From NCBI GenBank assembly GCA_018266835.1, contig JAFDZP010000004.1:186001-250000 (forward strand): 64,000 nucleotides of DNA, given 5' to 3'. The position numbers and the translations under genes were made by a program. Below, piece after piece: positions 36,334-45,900 of this stretch (position 1 is its first letter; each line of letters begins with the position of its first letter). This stretch comes from Bacteroidota bacterium (GTDB lineage: Bacteria; Bacteroidota; Ignavibacteria; Tepidaquicellales; Tepidaquicellaceae). A model generated the notes under the pieces. The model worked only from the letters and a program-made list of their open reading frames with translations. It was not told the origin of the DNA and did not search any database.

Positions 36334-37662
36334 ATGAGAAAGCACATCTTGTTTATCGTATCTGCATTAATTTTCCTTACAGGTTTTACCTATTACTATG
36401 TATCCACTCAATATTGGTATCAACAGAGCATGCCTGATTTAGGCGGAAGGCAGCTGACTGATTTAAAGTTTTTGGATTCGTTAACTGGATTTGCCTGCAC
36501 GGATGGTTCAAGCACAGATAATTGTTACATTTTAAAAACTACTAACGGTGGAGACAATTGGAATATAGTTTTTATCCGAACTTATAAATTCACAAAGATA
36601 GGTTTCATAGATAAGAATACAGGATATGTTTCAAGCAATAACGATACACTTTATAAAACTACAAATGGCGGAAACAGCTGGATAACAATTCAGTTACCTG
36701 AGATATACTCGAACGATATGTTTGTTTTAAATAAAGATACGTTGTGGCTTGTAGATGATAATCCTACTTTTGGTGGAGCATTTCTCACTACAAACGGAGG
36801 AGTAAACTGGCAGAGAAAATATAATGTGGTTGGAAGCGGCAATCCATCAAAAGTATATATGATAAATTATAATACGGGATTTATCACCTATTCCACATCA
36901 CCTTCAGCCCACATAATCAGAACAACCAATGCAGGTAATAACTGGTTTGATATTCCTAACTCAGGAGGGTTCACCCAAATGTATTTTTGGGATACTTTAA
37001 ATGGCTGTAAAGCACCTTTTGCAACTTATTTTGAGAAAACAACAAACGGAGGGCTGAATTGGTCTAAATATTATCCTCCTCAAATACCTGATGCCGGATT
37101 TCTTAGTTTTAAAGTATTAAATAGAGATACAATCTGGGCTGTGGGAGGAAAATACAGAATCGGATTATCTTACAGGGCTGTTGTATGGAAGACAACAAAC
37201 GGCGGAGTGAACTGGGGTTATCAAATTCCTGATCCTGTTGCGATTCCAAATAATGCTACTTATAATTTTATAGATTTTTCTGATAATCTTCACGGATGGG
37301 CATATACAGTTCTGCCTTCTTTCGGTATTCATACTGTTACCGGAGGTGATACTACAATTTATTTAACCGAAATTTCAAATAGTTTAAATGAAACGGTGTC
37401 TGATTTTAAGTTATTTCAGAACTATCCTAACCCATACAATCCTTCTACAAAAATCAATTACGAATTACGAATTACGAATTACGTAACATTAAAAGTATTT
37501 GATTTAAGCGGAAAAGAAGTTGAAACTTTAGTTAATAAAAAACAAATTGCTGGAAGTTACTCAATAGATTTTAATGCTTCATATTTATCATCCGGAGTTT
37601 ATTTCTACACACTGCAAACAGAAAATTATAAGGAAACAAAAAAAATGCTGCTCATAAAATAA
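36334..37662 (+). CDS. T9SS-sorted YCF48/BNR-like repeat protein (copy 1)
   Basis: 442 residues from the ATG at 36334. The upstream frame was not used because this start gives a signal peptide (MRKHILFIVSALIFLTGFTYYY) matching the paralogue at 55925-57265. The body has six or more BNR-type blades with the core (K/L/R)TTN(G/A)G-x-NW, as in YCF48-like propellers. The last about 85 residues form a T9SS type A sorting domain (NYPNPYNPSTKINY ... KKMLLIK). A perfect 4 x 7-bp tandem repeat lies in this domain (37456-37483). Probably a surface protein with a structural or binding role. Confidence 0.88.
   Translation: MRKHILFIVSALIFLTGFTYYYVSTQYWYQQSMPDLGGRQLTDLKFLDSLTGFACTDGSSTDNCYILKTTNGGDNWNIVFIRTYKFTKIGFIDKNTGYVSSNNDTLYKTTNGGNSWITIQLPEIYSNDMFVLNKDTLWLVDDNPTFGGAFLTTNGGVNWQRKYNVVGSGNPSKVYMINYNTGFITYSTSPSAHIIRTTNAGNNWFDIPNSGGFTQMYFWDTLNGCKAPFATYFEKTTNGGLNWSKYYPPQIPDAGFLSFKVLNRDTIWAVGGKYRIGLSYRAVVWKTTNGGVNWGYQIPDPVAIPNNATYNFIDFSDNLHGWAYTVLPSFGIHTVTGGDTTIYLTEISNSLNETVSDFKLFQNYPNPYNPSTKINYELRITNYVTLKVFDLSGKEVETLVNKKQIAGSYSIDFNASYLSSGVYFYTLQTENYKETKKMLLIK
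37456..37483 (+). repeat. (AATTACG)4 tandem repeat inside the sorting domain
   Basis: Four perfect copies of a 7-bp unit, reading NYELRITNY. Seven is not a multiple of three, so loss or gain of one unit would shift the frame inside the T9SS sorting domain. The paralogue at 55925 has only a degraded form here. Confidence 0.9.
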
Positions 37663-37674
37663 AGGAGCTTTATT

Positions 37675-38604
37675 ATGAAGAAGATTATACTTTTTGTATT
37701 AGTATTTTTATCTATGCAGGCTTGGAACAACTTATCAGCGCAATGTGTTGGAGAAAACTTTCCGTTAAAATCAGGCAATGTCTTTGTATTTAAAAATGTA
37801 GTATCAACTTATTTTCCTGTTAATACTGTTACGCGGTATTATAAAACCATAATTCAAAGAGATACTGTTTTAAATTCCAGAAAATACTTTTTTATGAGCT
37901 ATTATTGCGGATATAAAAATTACTGGTGGCGAATGGATAGTACAACCGGCAATTTATTCACATTAGATACAGGAAATATATGTCCCAATTACTATAAAGA
38001 AATGCTTTTTGATAGCCTGTGCGTAAATTTAGGTGATACAAGCAAGGGCTGCGGAAGCGGAAAGGTATGTTCGGGTGCCTCAAATCATCCGTTGTTTAAC
38101 CAAATGAATATTTCACGCCAGATGAGTAAAGGCTATTCAAGTCCGGTTTATTCTTATTCATATACAAATACTTATGATTTGAATTTCGGTTTGGTTTATT
38201 ATACATATTCAGGCGGCGGTCCGCAGATAGGCGGAGTTTATGAAACATCTGAATTAAAAGGGTGTATTATAAATAATGTTCTGTACGGAGATACTAGTAC
38301 AGTGCCTTCAGGAATAAATTCTTTAAACTCAATTACATCGGTAGAATATTCTCTGTCACAAAATTATCCTAATCCGTTCAACCCCTCTACAATTATCAGT
38401 TATCAGTTAGCAATTAACAGCTTTGTAACATTAAAGGTATTTGATTTACAGGGAAAAGAAGTTCAGACCTTAGTTAATAAAAAACAATCTGCGGGAAGTT
38501 ATTCAGCGGAGTTTATCGGAGCGAATTTACCCTCGGGAATTTATTTCTACTCCCTGCAGGTTGATAACTATAAAGAAACTAAAAAAATGTTACTGGTAAA
38601 GTAA
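37675..38604 (+). CDS. T9SS-sorted secreted protein, function unknown
   Basis: 309 residues, 12 nt after the YCF48-like gene, so co-transcribed with it. Signal peptide 1-22 (LSAQ). The middle is Tyr- and Cys-containing (about six Cys) with no motif I recognise. The last about 85 residues are a T9SS type A domain (NYPNPFNPSTIISY ... KKMLLVK) closely matching those of the two YCF48-like proteins, which suggests exchange of the tail among the cargo genes. Confidence 0.85.
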   Translation: MKKIILFVLVFLSMQAWNNLSAQCVGENFPLKSGNVFVFKNVVSTYFPVNTVTRYYKTIIQRDTVLNSRKYFFMSYYCGYKNYWWRMDSTTGNLFTLDTGNICPNYYKEMLFDSLCVNLGDTSKGCGSGKVCSGASNHPLFNQMNISRQMSKGYSSPVYSYSYTNTYDLNFGLVYYTYSGGGPQIGGVYETSELKGCIINNVLYGDTSTVPSGINSLNSITSVEYSLSQNYPNPFNPSTIISYQLAINSFVTLKVFDLQGKEVQTLVNKKQSAGSYSAEFIGANLPSGIYFYSLQVDNYKETKKMLLVK

Positions 38605-38627
38605 TGAAGAGCGGGTTAAATTTATAA

Positions 38628-41024
38628 ATGAAGAAAAAACTGATTATATCCTTTGTAATATTGCTGCTGATTTTATCTTTTGCAAAAATATTTATTTTAA
38701 AGGGAGCGGAAAATAATTTATCCGGTAACGAATCTTATAAAATTCCGTTCAGAGCCGTGAAGTATAGTCAAAGCACTCCGCGCGAAGATAACAGATTTTT
38801 AATAGGCGCGTTGGATGATGCATGGGACAGAAATTACAGCCATATACGGAGCGAGCTGAAATTCAACTTCTGGCAGAAGTATACAAATCCCACTCTTAAT
38901 TATAACGACGCAAATGATTTCGGCAAAAACTGGATAGATATACCGGGCGATAAATTTGAAGCTCCCGTATCCGATTATGCATCGGATGTATTCAATAAAA
39001 TCCATCAGAACTCGGACAGCGGATTATATACTTTTATTGACAGGTCGAAAATTCAGTATCTGTGCTTCGGGCAGAGAAGCGATTATCAGTGCGAAAAAAT
39101 AAATGCCGAAGATGACTACGGCTTTTATGCATACGATACTTCTCTGGCAGACGGTGTTAGGTTTACTGATATAAAGGATAACTCATATGATGGGGGCGGT
39201 GAGATTGTAAAGAAATGTCTTCACTCTCCTATAGCAGGCGCAAATGCGCAGTATATAGTAAAGGGACTGAGGGCAAATGAAGAGCAGACAAATAACTTCT
39301 GGCCGTATTCATATATCGGTGACCAGCTTTACGACTGGTATATTTTGCCGAGAGTAAGGATTGATGCATCTTTTGCAAATGATGCGGGGAACTATGAAAG
39401 GCGTGTATGTAAAGTTGTAATAAAGAACATGAAAGGGAATGACTCGCTTATACAAATTCTGCGCGTAAGAAATTTTAAGGGCGGAAAGGATTCGCTGTAT
39501 GACGGAAATTATAAAGAGCAGTATTATTTTCAGGAGGGCGATACAAATAATTTATTTATAAGTCAGAAGGATAAGCCGCTGTGGTTCAATAACGACGGAA
39601 ACTACGGAGGAAAATCCTATGTAGATTTTAAAGTTTACTGGTATGATAACTGCGATATGTGGATAGATTATGTGCGCGTGGAAAACACTCCCGCCCACAG
39701 GCTTCTGACGATGCATGAAAAAAAACTGACTGACTGGCTTGAAGGGGAAATAAAGCTTGCATACAGCGCGCTTCAGACAGGATATAAGACGGGGGATTTT
39801 TATATTGAGGAGTTTTCGTTCAACCATATGCCTTCGATGAAATTTGTAAATCACATGATTGACAGTCTTACCGGGCACAGGCTTTCGCTGCTGTGCAATT
39901 ATAATCATGATATGTTCAAACAGTTCAGATTCGAAGACTGGGGCTACACGTTTACTCCTGCGCAGATAAAAAAATATTTAGTGGACTACCTCGGAATAAA
40001 AAGCGTGCTAACACAATGCTACAATTTTGAGGGCTGGGATAAAGAGCACTTCTATAAAATGCCGGCAGCGAGGGAATCTACAATTCCCTATACATTAAAG
40101 GACAATAAATTTGATGAAGCGAAGCTGACGCTCGGAAGATATCCGTTATCTCCCGATGCATATGACGACTGGCTGCAGCAGAATCTTGATGATACAAAGA
40201 TGAACAGGTATGCTTTATCGCTGACATATATACTGAAGCACTCGCAGGAAATTTCCGGGCTGAGCTCGATACCGTTTTATTATATGCCCCAGGCGCATCT
40301 TTGGTCATATCCTACTCATTTTTTAAGAGAGCCTACAAATGAAGAAGCAGAGCTGACTAATGCGCTTGCAGTAAGCTACGGCGCAAAAGGAATTTTATAT
40401 TTCTGGTATGGCTATGTCGAGGATAGCAAAACACATGCGCGCGGACTTTGCAATCCTCCTGAGCCGGGAACAAATTATCCGTCGCCGAGATATATAAACA
40501 GTTACGGCCAGCCGAAGTGGGAAAAATATAAAAGTATGAATGAGCTTCTGCTGAAGTGGGAGCCGTATATAATGAGTTTTGATTATACGGGGAAATCTTA
40601 TATCTATCAGAGTGAAAAAAATGCTTTAAGAGATGAAACATTTATAAATGATCTGATAACCTACAGGCCGGAAAATACGGGCTGTTCTGAAGGCAGCGCT
40701 CCGGCAGGAACATTTGCAGAGTGTCCTGAAAAAAGATATATACAGGCTGCTGTATTTAATAATCCTTCAGAGCGCGATGCAAAGTTTTTTATGATAGTTA
40801 ACAGAAGATGCTCGCCTGTAACTGCAGGTAATCCTGACGGAAGAAGATATGTAAGACTGAAATACGGCAAAGGGAAATTGAATAATTACAATAACTGGAA
40901 AGTAATAGATTTAGGGACAAATACAATTGTGACAACCTTTGATAAAAGAAATATTGAAAGTATAGATTTAGGCTGGTTCAATCCTGGGGAAGGAAAGCTT
41001 TTTAAGCTGGAGCCGGTCAGTTAA
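38628..41024 (+). CDS. large exported protein, unassigned (possible glycoside-hydrolase-like TIM barrel)
   Basis: 798 residues with an N-terminal hydrophobic signal (about 4-25) and no T9SS tail. Third gene of the cargo cluster (23-nt gap). It is Tyr/Trp/Asp-rich. Segments such as DFYIEEFSFNHMPS, LSLLCNYNHDMF and ANALAVSYGAKGILYFWYGY-like text (near 580-600) resemble late strands of TIM-barrel sugar hydrolases, but no clear catalytic Glu pair is identifiable. A few Cys could form disulfides. Codon use looks somewhat GC-richer than its neighbours. It meets the convergent GNAT gene with no spacing. Function unknown. Confidence 0.8.
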   Translation: MKKKLIISFVILLLILSFAKIFILKGAENNLSGNESYKIPFRAVKYSQSTPREDNRFLIGALDDAWDRNYSHIRSELKFNFWQKYTNPTLNYNDANDFGKNWIDIPGDKFEAPVSDYASDVFNKIHQNSDSGLYTFIDRSKIQYLCFGQRSDYQCEKINAEDDYGFYAYDTSLADGVRFTDIKDNSYDGGGEIVKKCLHSPIAGANAQYIVKGLRANEEQTNNFWPYSYIGDQLYDWYILPRVRIDASFANDAGNYERRVCKVVIKNMKGNDSLIQILRVRNFKGGKDSLYDGNYKEQYYFQEGDTNNLFISQKDKPLWFNNDGNYGGKSYVDFKVYWYDNCDMWIDYVRVENTPAHRLLTMHEKKLTDWLEGEIKLAYSALQTGYKTGDFYIEEFSFNHMPSMKFVNHMIDSLTGHRLSLLCNYNHDMFKQFRFEDWGYTFTPAQIKKYLVDYLGIKSVLTQCYNFEGWDKEHFYKMPAARESTIPYTLKDNKFDEAKLTLGRYPLSPDAYDDWLQQNLDDTKMNRYALSLTYILKHSQEISGLSSIPFYYMPQAHLWSYPTHFLREPTNEEAELTNALAVSYGAKGILYFWYGYVEDSKTHARGLCNPPEPGTNYPSPRYINSYGQPKWEKYKSMNELLLKWEPYIMSFDYTGKSYIYQSEKNALRDETFINDLITYRPENTGCSEGSAPAGTFAECPEKRYIQAAVFNNPSERDAKFFMIVNRRCSPVTAGNPDGRRYVRLKYGKGKLNNYNNWKVIDLGTNTIVTTFDKRNIESIDLGWFNPGEGKLFKLEPVS

Positions 41025-41522
41025 TTATAAAAACAAATCATATCTCTGCTCGGTAACGTGTTTGCCGAAGTCGTCCGTTTCTTTTTCTTCGGAGAGTTCA
41101 AATCCGTATTTAATATAGAGTGCCGCTGCAGATTTTAGTTCATTTGTTGTCCAGAGATAGCACTGCCTGTAATTTTTTTCTTTCAGGAATTCCATAAAGA
41201 AATCCATCAGCTTTCTTCCTAATCCTATGCCGCGGTATTCCGGTTCAAGTATATAATATCTTAACTGCGCAGTATCGTTACCTCTATCCATTAATAAAAG
41301 TGAGCCGATGATTTTATTGTTGTGTTCGCATATCCACATTCTTTCCTTATCGGGGTTATAATTTTTGAAAAACTCTGTAAGTCCCTCTGCAACGTATGCT
41401 TCAAACTGCAGCCCGTACCCGCATTCATTGTGATGAAAGATACCGTGCAGATATGTAATGTAGCCTATATCACCTGCCTTTAAATCAGTTCTGATTGTAA
41501 TATCGTTTATTGAAATATTCAT
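41025..41522 (-). CDS. GNAT-family N-acetyltransferase
   Basis: 165 residues. The acetyl-CoA-binding motif A is YRGIGLGRKLMDFFMEF (R/Q-x-x-G-x-G/A), preceded by QLRYYILEPEY and followed by YRQCYLWTTNELKSAAALYIKYGFE. No signal peptide; the substrate cannot be told. The stop abuts the end of the unrelated plus-strand gene. Confidence 0.88.
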   Translation of the reverse strand: MNISINDITIRTDLKAGDIGYITYLHGIFHHNECGYGLQFEAYVAEGLTEFFKNYNPDKERMWICEHNNKIIGSLLLMDRGNDTAQLRYYILEPEYRGIGLGRKLMDFFMEFLKEKNYRQCYLWTTNELKSAAALYIKYGFELSEEKETDDFGKHVTEQRYDLFL

Positions 41523-41619
41523 TCACAATAATAATGCAAAATACTATTTATTGAAATTTAAAAAATAATTGTTTAGTTTAGAAATATACATAAGGGCTTA
41601 TGTAAATTTAGAAAATTGC

Positions 41620-42837
41620 ATGGAAAAAATTTACAGGTATATTTTAATCGGACTCTCACTGCTTATCTGCAGTCATTTATTTTCACAGACATACCCTCAG
41701 GATTTCACTACTATTCCTATAGTAAAATGGAAATTCAAATCCACTCAGCCGTTTATATCTACACCTGTAATTGAAGGAAATTTAGTTTACGTCGGCTGTC
41801 TCGATAGCTGCTTATATGTCCTTGATTTAAAATCAGGAAAGGAAAAATGGAAATTCAAAACCGGCGGAGGAATACGCTCTACAGTGTCAATTCTCGACAA
41901 TAAAATATTCTTTAACAGCTTCGACGGAAACTTATATTGTCTGGAAAAATCAGACGGGAAAGTAATCTGGACCTTTAAAGCTTCCGATAAGCAATACGAT
42001 ATAAATGATTACCACCAGTCATCACCTGTTGTTCATAACAATATAATTTACTTCGGAATGGGAGACGGGAACATGTATGCAGTGAATGTCTCGGATGGGA
42101 GCAAGGTCTGGAGCTATCACACGGAAGATGTAGTGCATTCTACTCCTGCAATACTTGACGATAAAATATACTTCGGGTCATTCGACGGCAACGTTTACGG
42201 ATTGAATTTATCTGACGGAAGTTTAATATGGAAATTCAAAACAGTCGGGCACAATTTTTTCCCGAAGGGAGAAGTGCAGTTTTCTCCCAATGCAATAGGT
42301 AAAACAGTTTACATAGCAGCGCGCGATTATAATTTATATGCAATAGATAAAGATAAAGGTGTCTGCAGATGGAACAGGGAGTTCACTCCCGGATGGGCAA
42401 CTGAAGTTAGCTGGCGGCCTGACAGAGACAGCATAATATATCTATCCACTTCTGACCCGAAAAATTTATTTGCCATTCACCGCGCATATGAAACAACAAA
42501 ATGGAGCACAGAATTAAAAACACAGTGCTTCGCAAACTGCGCATTCAGTCAGAACATGTGTTACTTAGGAACCGTCATAGGAAAATTCTTTGCCATTGAT
42601 CTGTACACCGGAAAAATAAAATGGACGTTCTCCACCGAAGGTTACAATAAATATCATCTGAATTATTTCAAACCGGATGACGATTACAGAGATAATATAA
42701 TCGATATTGTAAAAGATGATGAGGGATTTCAGGCAGCGCTGGATAAGTGCGGAGCGATTTACTCAACGGCTGCAATTACAGATAATGAAATAATTTTCAG
42801 CAGCAGTGAGGGAAATGTTTACTGTCTCGGCAGATAA
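41620..42837 (+). CDS. secreted PQQ-like (BamB-type) beta-propeller protein
   Basis: 405 residues from the ATG at 41620. This start was chosen because it opens a signal peptide (MEKIYRYILIGLSLLICSHLFSQ); an in-frame TTG 51 nt earlier adds an unnatural lead. The blades repeat G-x-(V/I)-YVG/F...L(D/N)-x-x-(S/T)G-x-x-(I/K)W-x-(F/Y), the PQQ-dehydrogenase-like/BamB pattern (for example SGKEKWKFKTGG and DGKVIWTFKA). There is no lipobox, so it is probably periplasmic rather than BamB itself. Ligand unknown. Confidence 0.88.
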   Translation: MEKIYRYILIGLSLLICSHLFSQTYPQDFTTIPIVKWKFKSTQPFISTPVIEGNLVYVGCLDSCLYVLDLKSGKEKWKFKTGGGIRSTVSILDNKIFFNSFDGNLYCLEKSDGKVIWTFKASDKQYDINDYHQSSPVVHNNIIYFGMGDGNMYAVNVSDGSKVWSYHTEDVVHSTPAILDDKIYFGSFDGNVYGLNLSDGSLIWKFKTVGHNFFPKGEVQFSPNAIGKTVYIAARDYNLYAIDKDKGVCRWNREFTPGWATEVSWRPDRDSIIYLSTSDPKNLFAIHRAYETTKWSTELKTQCFANCAFSQNMCYLGTVIGKFFAIDLYTGKIKWTFSTEGYNKYHLNYFKPDDDYRDNIIDIVKDDEGFQAALDKCGAIYSTAAITDNEIIFSSSEGNVYCLGR

Positions 42838-42898
42838 CTGAATAACTTTCGCCTTTTAGTTCAGCATTGTAATATTTAGTTTCTCAAAAAATTTTACA

Positions 42899-43894
42899 AT
42901 GCTGAACTTTCTTTCCGACATTCTTAAAATTGAATCCACTACCGGCACCGAAAAAGATATTGCACTCTTCATAGCGGAGAAATATACTCCAAAGGGAATG
43001 ACATGTGATATTCAGGACACTCCCGACGGAAGAGTAAATTTATTTTTTAAGCTAGGCGAGCCGAAGATAGTATTCAACTCGCACACGGATACTGTCCCGC
43101 CATACATCCCGCCGACTTTTACGGATGAGATTATTTACGGCCGCGGCTCATGTGATGCAAAGGGACAGCTTGCTTATCTATGGCAGGCTACGAACGAGCT
43201 CATTGCAGAAGGAGAGAAAGATTTCGGATTGCTTATGACTTTCGGAGAGGAAACGGGTTCTGTCGGAGCAAAGCAGGCAAACAATCTGCTTACTAATACG
43301 AAATATATAATTGTCGGCGAGCCGACTGAGAACAAGCTTATACTTGCATCAAAAGGAACGAACTTAATTAAGGTAACCATACGGGGAAAGAACTGTCATT
43401 CGGGATATCCGCAGTTTGGTGACAATGCAATTAACAGAATGAGAAAATTTCTTGACCGGCTTGATAACATTGGATTTCCAGTTGATGATGTAATGGGAGA
43501 AACTACTTACAATATCGGGTGGCTGAGATCAGATAACGCGCAGAACGTTGTGCCTGACCTTGTTACGTTTAATCTTTTTATCCGCACCACATTCGCAAGT
43601 CACGATACATACAAAGAAAAACTTGAGATCATTAAAGATGAGAATACAGAGCTTGAATATCCTTTCAATAAAGGTCCGCTAAAATTTCTCGGGCTCGAAG
43701 GATTTGAAACCGGCATCGTAGCCTATGGCACTGATGCTCCCTCATTTACAAATGTCCCGAATAAATTACTCTATGGACCCGGAACAATATTAGTCGCACA
43801 CACCGCTGATGAGCAAATAAAAATAAAAGATATGTACCGAGCTGTTGAGGATGTGAAGAAGATTTTCAGGAAGCTGAAGGAAAAAAATGTATGA
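42899..43894 (+). CDS. M20-family zinc peptidase/deacylase (ArgE/DapE-like)
   Basis: 331 residues, cytosolic. Metal ligands are visible: H in FNSHTDTVPP, D in GRGSCDAKGQ, the EE pair in TFGEETGSVGA and E in IVGEPTEN; GKNCHSGYP gives the dimer-domain His. The family removes acyl groups from amino acids or dipeptides. It is shorter than ArgE (about 380 residues) but retains both the catalytic and lid regions. Its stop overlaps the start of the PIN-like gene by 4 nt. Confidence 0.88.
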   Translation: MLNFLSDILKIESTTGTEKDIALFIAEKYTPKGMTCDIQDTPDGRVNLFFKLGEPKIVFNSHTDTVPPYIPPTFTDEIIYGRGSCDAKGQLAYLWQATNELIAEGEKDFGLLMTFGEETGSVGAKQANNLLTNTKYIIVGEPTENKLILASKGTNLIKVTIRGKNCHSGYPQFGDNAINRMRKFLDRLDNIGFPVDDVMGETTYNIGWLRSDNAQNVVPDLVTFNLFIRTTFASHDTYKEKLEIIKDENTELEYPFNKGPLKFLGLEGFETGIVAYGTDAPSFTNVPNKLLYGPGTILVAHTADEQIKIKDMYRAVEDVKKIFRKLKEKNV

Positions 43895-44718
43895 ATATAC
43901 AACTTCCATTTTTAGATTATATCTATTTAGATACAGGTATTTTAAGTTATATATCAAAAAATGCAGATTCATCCGACGAAAATATCAGGTATAAATTTGC
44001 TATGTATTGCATGCATAACAAATTACTATTGGCGGTTTCAAATATTAACTTTATAGAAATATCCGAAGCGGATAGACTTTTTAAGAATTTGACAGGAGTT
44101 TTATTATTTTCAAAACCATTTTTAAATTACCAGGAAATAATTGATCAAGAAATAGAAAGTTATCCGGCACAGCTTACTAAGAGAAGTCTATGTTTTGAAA
44201 CGAAGAGTTTGTTGTTTGAAAAGGATGCAAACGGGATCGTAACTAATAGTTTAAAATTAGTAAGAGAAGCTGGAGTAATCCAAAAAGAGTTTATTAGCAA
44301 GATGTGTGAAAATATTATTAATTTTAAGAAAAATTTCTCACCTAACAAGGATGGAAAGTACGGACTTAATCAATTAAAAAAGTTTGAAACACAGCTTACT
44401 GAACAAATTTTGTTTTATATCAATCCAGGTTTTATTAAAAATCTTAGATCAAAATTAAATATTTCATTATTTAAAGGAATCAGATTGTATTGTTCGTATT
44501 TATTTGTAAAATATTATTTAGCAGGTCGTATTCCCAAGGATTCGGATTTAGGAGACTTTCATCATATTTTCTATATACCGTATTGTAAAATAATTGTTGT
44601 CGAAAAAGATATGTGTAGTCACCTTAAGTTAATTCAAAACAATAGTGACGTATTGAACCACGTTGAAATACATAATAAAAAGTTTCTTGATGATACAATT
44701 AAAAATTATATATGCTGA
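43891..44718 (+). CDS. PIN-like domain protein
   Basis: 275 residues, very AT-rich. The order of acidic residues is that of the PIN nuclease fold: D14 in YLDTGILSYI, E56 in INFIEISEAD, D222 in DLGDFHHIFY and D240 in VVEKDMCSHL. A long helical insert separates the second and third. It starts inside the stop of the M20 gene (ATGA overlap), with no paired antitoxin-sized gene, and is followed by a terminator. It could be a stand-alone RNase or toxin-like protein; low GC suggests acquisition. Confidence 0.65.
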   Translation: MNIQLPFLDYIYLDTGILSYISKNADSSDENIRYKFAMYCMHNKLLLAVSNINFIEISEADRLFKNLTGVLLFSKPFLNYQEIIDQEIESYPAQLTKRSLCFETKSLLFEKDANGIVTNSLKLVREAGVIQKEFISKMCENIINFKKNFSPNKDGKYGLNQLKKFETQLTEQILFYINPGFIKNLRSKLNISLFKGIRLYCSYLFVKYYLAGRIPKDSDLGDFHHIFYIPYCKIIVVEKDMCSHLKLIQNNSDVLNHVEIHNKKFLDDTIKNYIC

Positions 44719-44740
44719 ACACAACAATGAAAATAAAATC

Positions 44741-44770
44741 AATGTTCCCCAACCAAAATTGAGGAACATT
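44741..44770 (+). terminator. Rho-independent terminator after the PIN-like gene
   Basis: AATGTTCC and GGAACATT form an 8-bp stem, followed by a T5 run on the plus strand. It is 22 nt after the stop. Confidence 0.85.
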
Positions 44771-44796
44771 TTTAAGGAGAAATAGATGACGCTATT

Positions 44797-45282
44797 TCAG
44801 GCAACTTTTACTGTGGGAGCCTGCTGATTCGAAACTATATGATGTCTCTGTATTATTGAATCAATCGAAAGTGCTCCGCATCCTTTTATAAGAATAACCA
44901 ATCCCAATGCAATTGCAAGCAGATGATATTCAAATCCTTCACCCGGCTGATTTCCCATCCAGTTCATAAAAAATCCGTTATGCAAGTGAACTGTCATCAC
45001 TGCTCCAATCATTGTTGAGATTGTAAGGAACGACCATATTCTTCCTAAAAATCCCAGCACTAAGAGTGTTGAGCCGATACTTTCACCGAGGATAACTAAG
45101 AGTGCAACTATGTATGGTATGCCGCCTGATGTGAGTCCGTTAATTGAATCATTGAAGCCGTGCCCTCCAAACAAGCCGAGTGTTTTCTGCAGTCCGTGAG
45201 GCAGCATTACTAAGCCGAGAACTAATCTTGAAATGAGAAGTGTATAATCTTTTGAGTCTGTTTTTATTAGCGCGCTGAACAT
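44797..45282 (-). CDS. DoxX-family membrane protein (copy 1)
   Basis: 161 residues, four membrane spans, with the DoxX motif RLVLGLVMLPHGLQK (residues 18-32) and a later GFLGRIW loop. DoxX relatives occur in thiosulfate:quinone or redox complexes, but most are of unknown function. The copy at 45424-45900 is a clear paralogue with the same start pattern (TDSKDY). Confidence 0.85.
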   Translation of the reverse strand: MFSALIKTDSKDYTLLISRLVLGLVMLPHGLQKTLGLFGGHGFNDSINGLTSGGIPYIVALLVILGESIGSTLLVLGFLGRIWSFLTISTMIGAVMTVHLHNGFFMNWMGNQPGEGFEYHLLAIALGLVILIKGCGALSIDSIIQRHHIVSNQQAPTVKVA

Positions 45283-45395
45283 AAGCTTTTGTTAGTTTAT
45301 CAGAAATTTTTAGCAAAATTTTTAGATTAATAAATTTACATTTATTAAAGTGAGATGGGTCTGAAAAATGTAACAAAAGTTTATGTAAAAAGTTT

Positions 45396-45415
45396 AGGGA
45401 GGATTGCTCCTCCCT
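45396..45415 (+). terminator. hairpin between the two DoxX genes
   Basis: AGGGAGGA and TCCTCCCT form a perfect 8-bp stem with a 4-nt loop, followed on the plus strand by T8. It lies just past the stop of the upstream DoxX copy. Confidence 0.6.
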
Positions 45416-45423
45416 GATTTTTT

Positions 45424-45900
45424 TTAAGCGGCTTTCAGCTGAGTATTGTAAGGGTTTTTTGTTTGAAGAAAGGCATCGAGTGAAAACATTCCGCTCCCTT
45501 TTATTACAATTATAAGAGCAAGTGTAATTGCTAAAATCTGGTATTCATATCCTTCTCCCTTAAGATTTCCGAACCAGTTCATAAAAAATCCATTCGGAAG
45601 ATGAACCATTATTGCAGCGCCAAGCATATTTGCAATAATACTTAATCCGCTTATTCTACCTGTAAGTCCAAAAATAAGTAATAGAGCGCCAAGTGTTTCG
45701 CCAAGAATAACAAGAAAGCCTATGATGTATGGAATGCCGACAGTATCGGTAAAGTAACCCATAGTTCCCGTATATCCATAGCCGCCAAACCAGCCGAATA
45801 ATTTTTGCGCTCCGTGAGGAAGCATAACAAGTCCGAGAACAACACGGACGATTAATGAGATGTAATCTTTTGAATCAGTTTCGATAAGTTTGTTAAACAT
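45424..45900 (-). CDS. DoxX-family membrane protein (copy 2)
   Basis: 158 residues, four spans; motif RVVLGLVMLPHGAQKLFGWFGG. It is more typical of DoxX than copy 1. Upstream (45901-46012) is a short gap to the Crp/Fnr gene on the same strand, which could regulate the pair; that is inference from position. Confidence 0.85.
   Translation of the reverse strand: MFNKLIETDSKDYISLIVRVVLGLVMLPHGAQKLFGWFGGYGYTGTMGYFTDTVGIPYIIGFLVILGETLGALLLIFGLTGRISGLSIIANMLGAAIMVHLPNGFFMNWFGNLKGEGYEYQILAITLALIIVIKGSGMFSLDAFLQTKNPYNTQLKAA

Noticed and set aside
43891..44718. A toxin-antitoxin pair with the M20 gene as antitoxin
   Set aside because: The peptidase has an intact metal centre and normal family length; nothing resembles an antitoxin.
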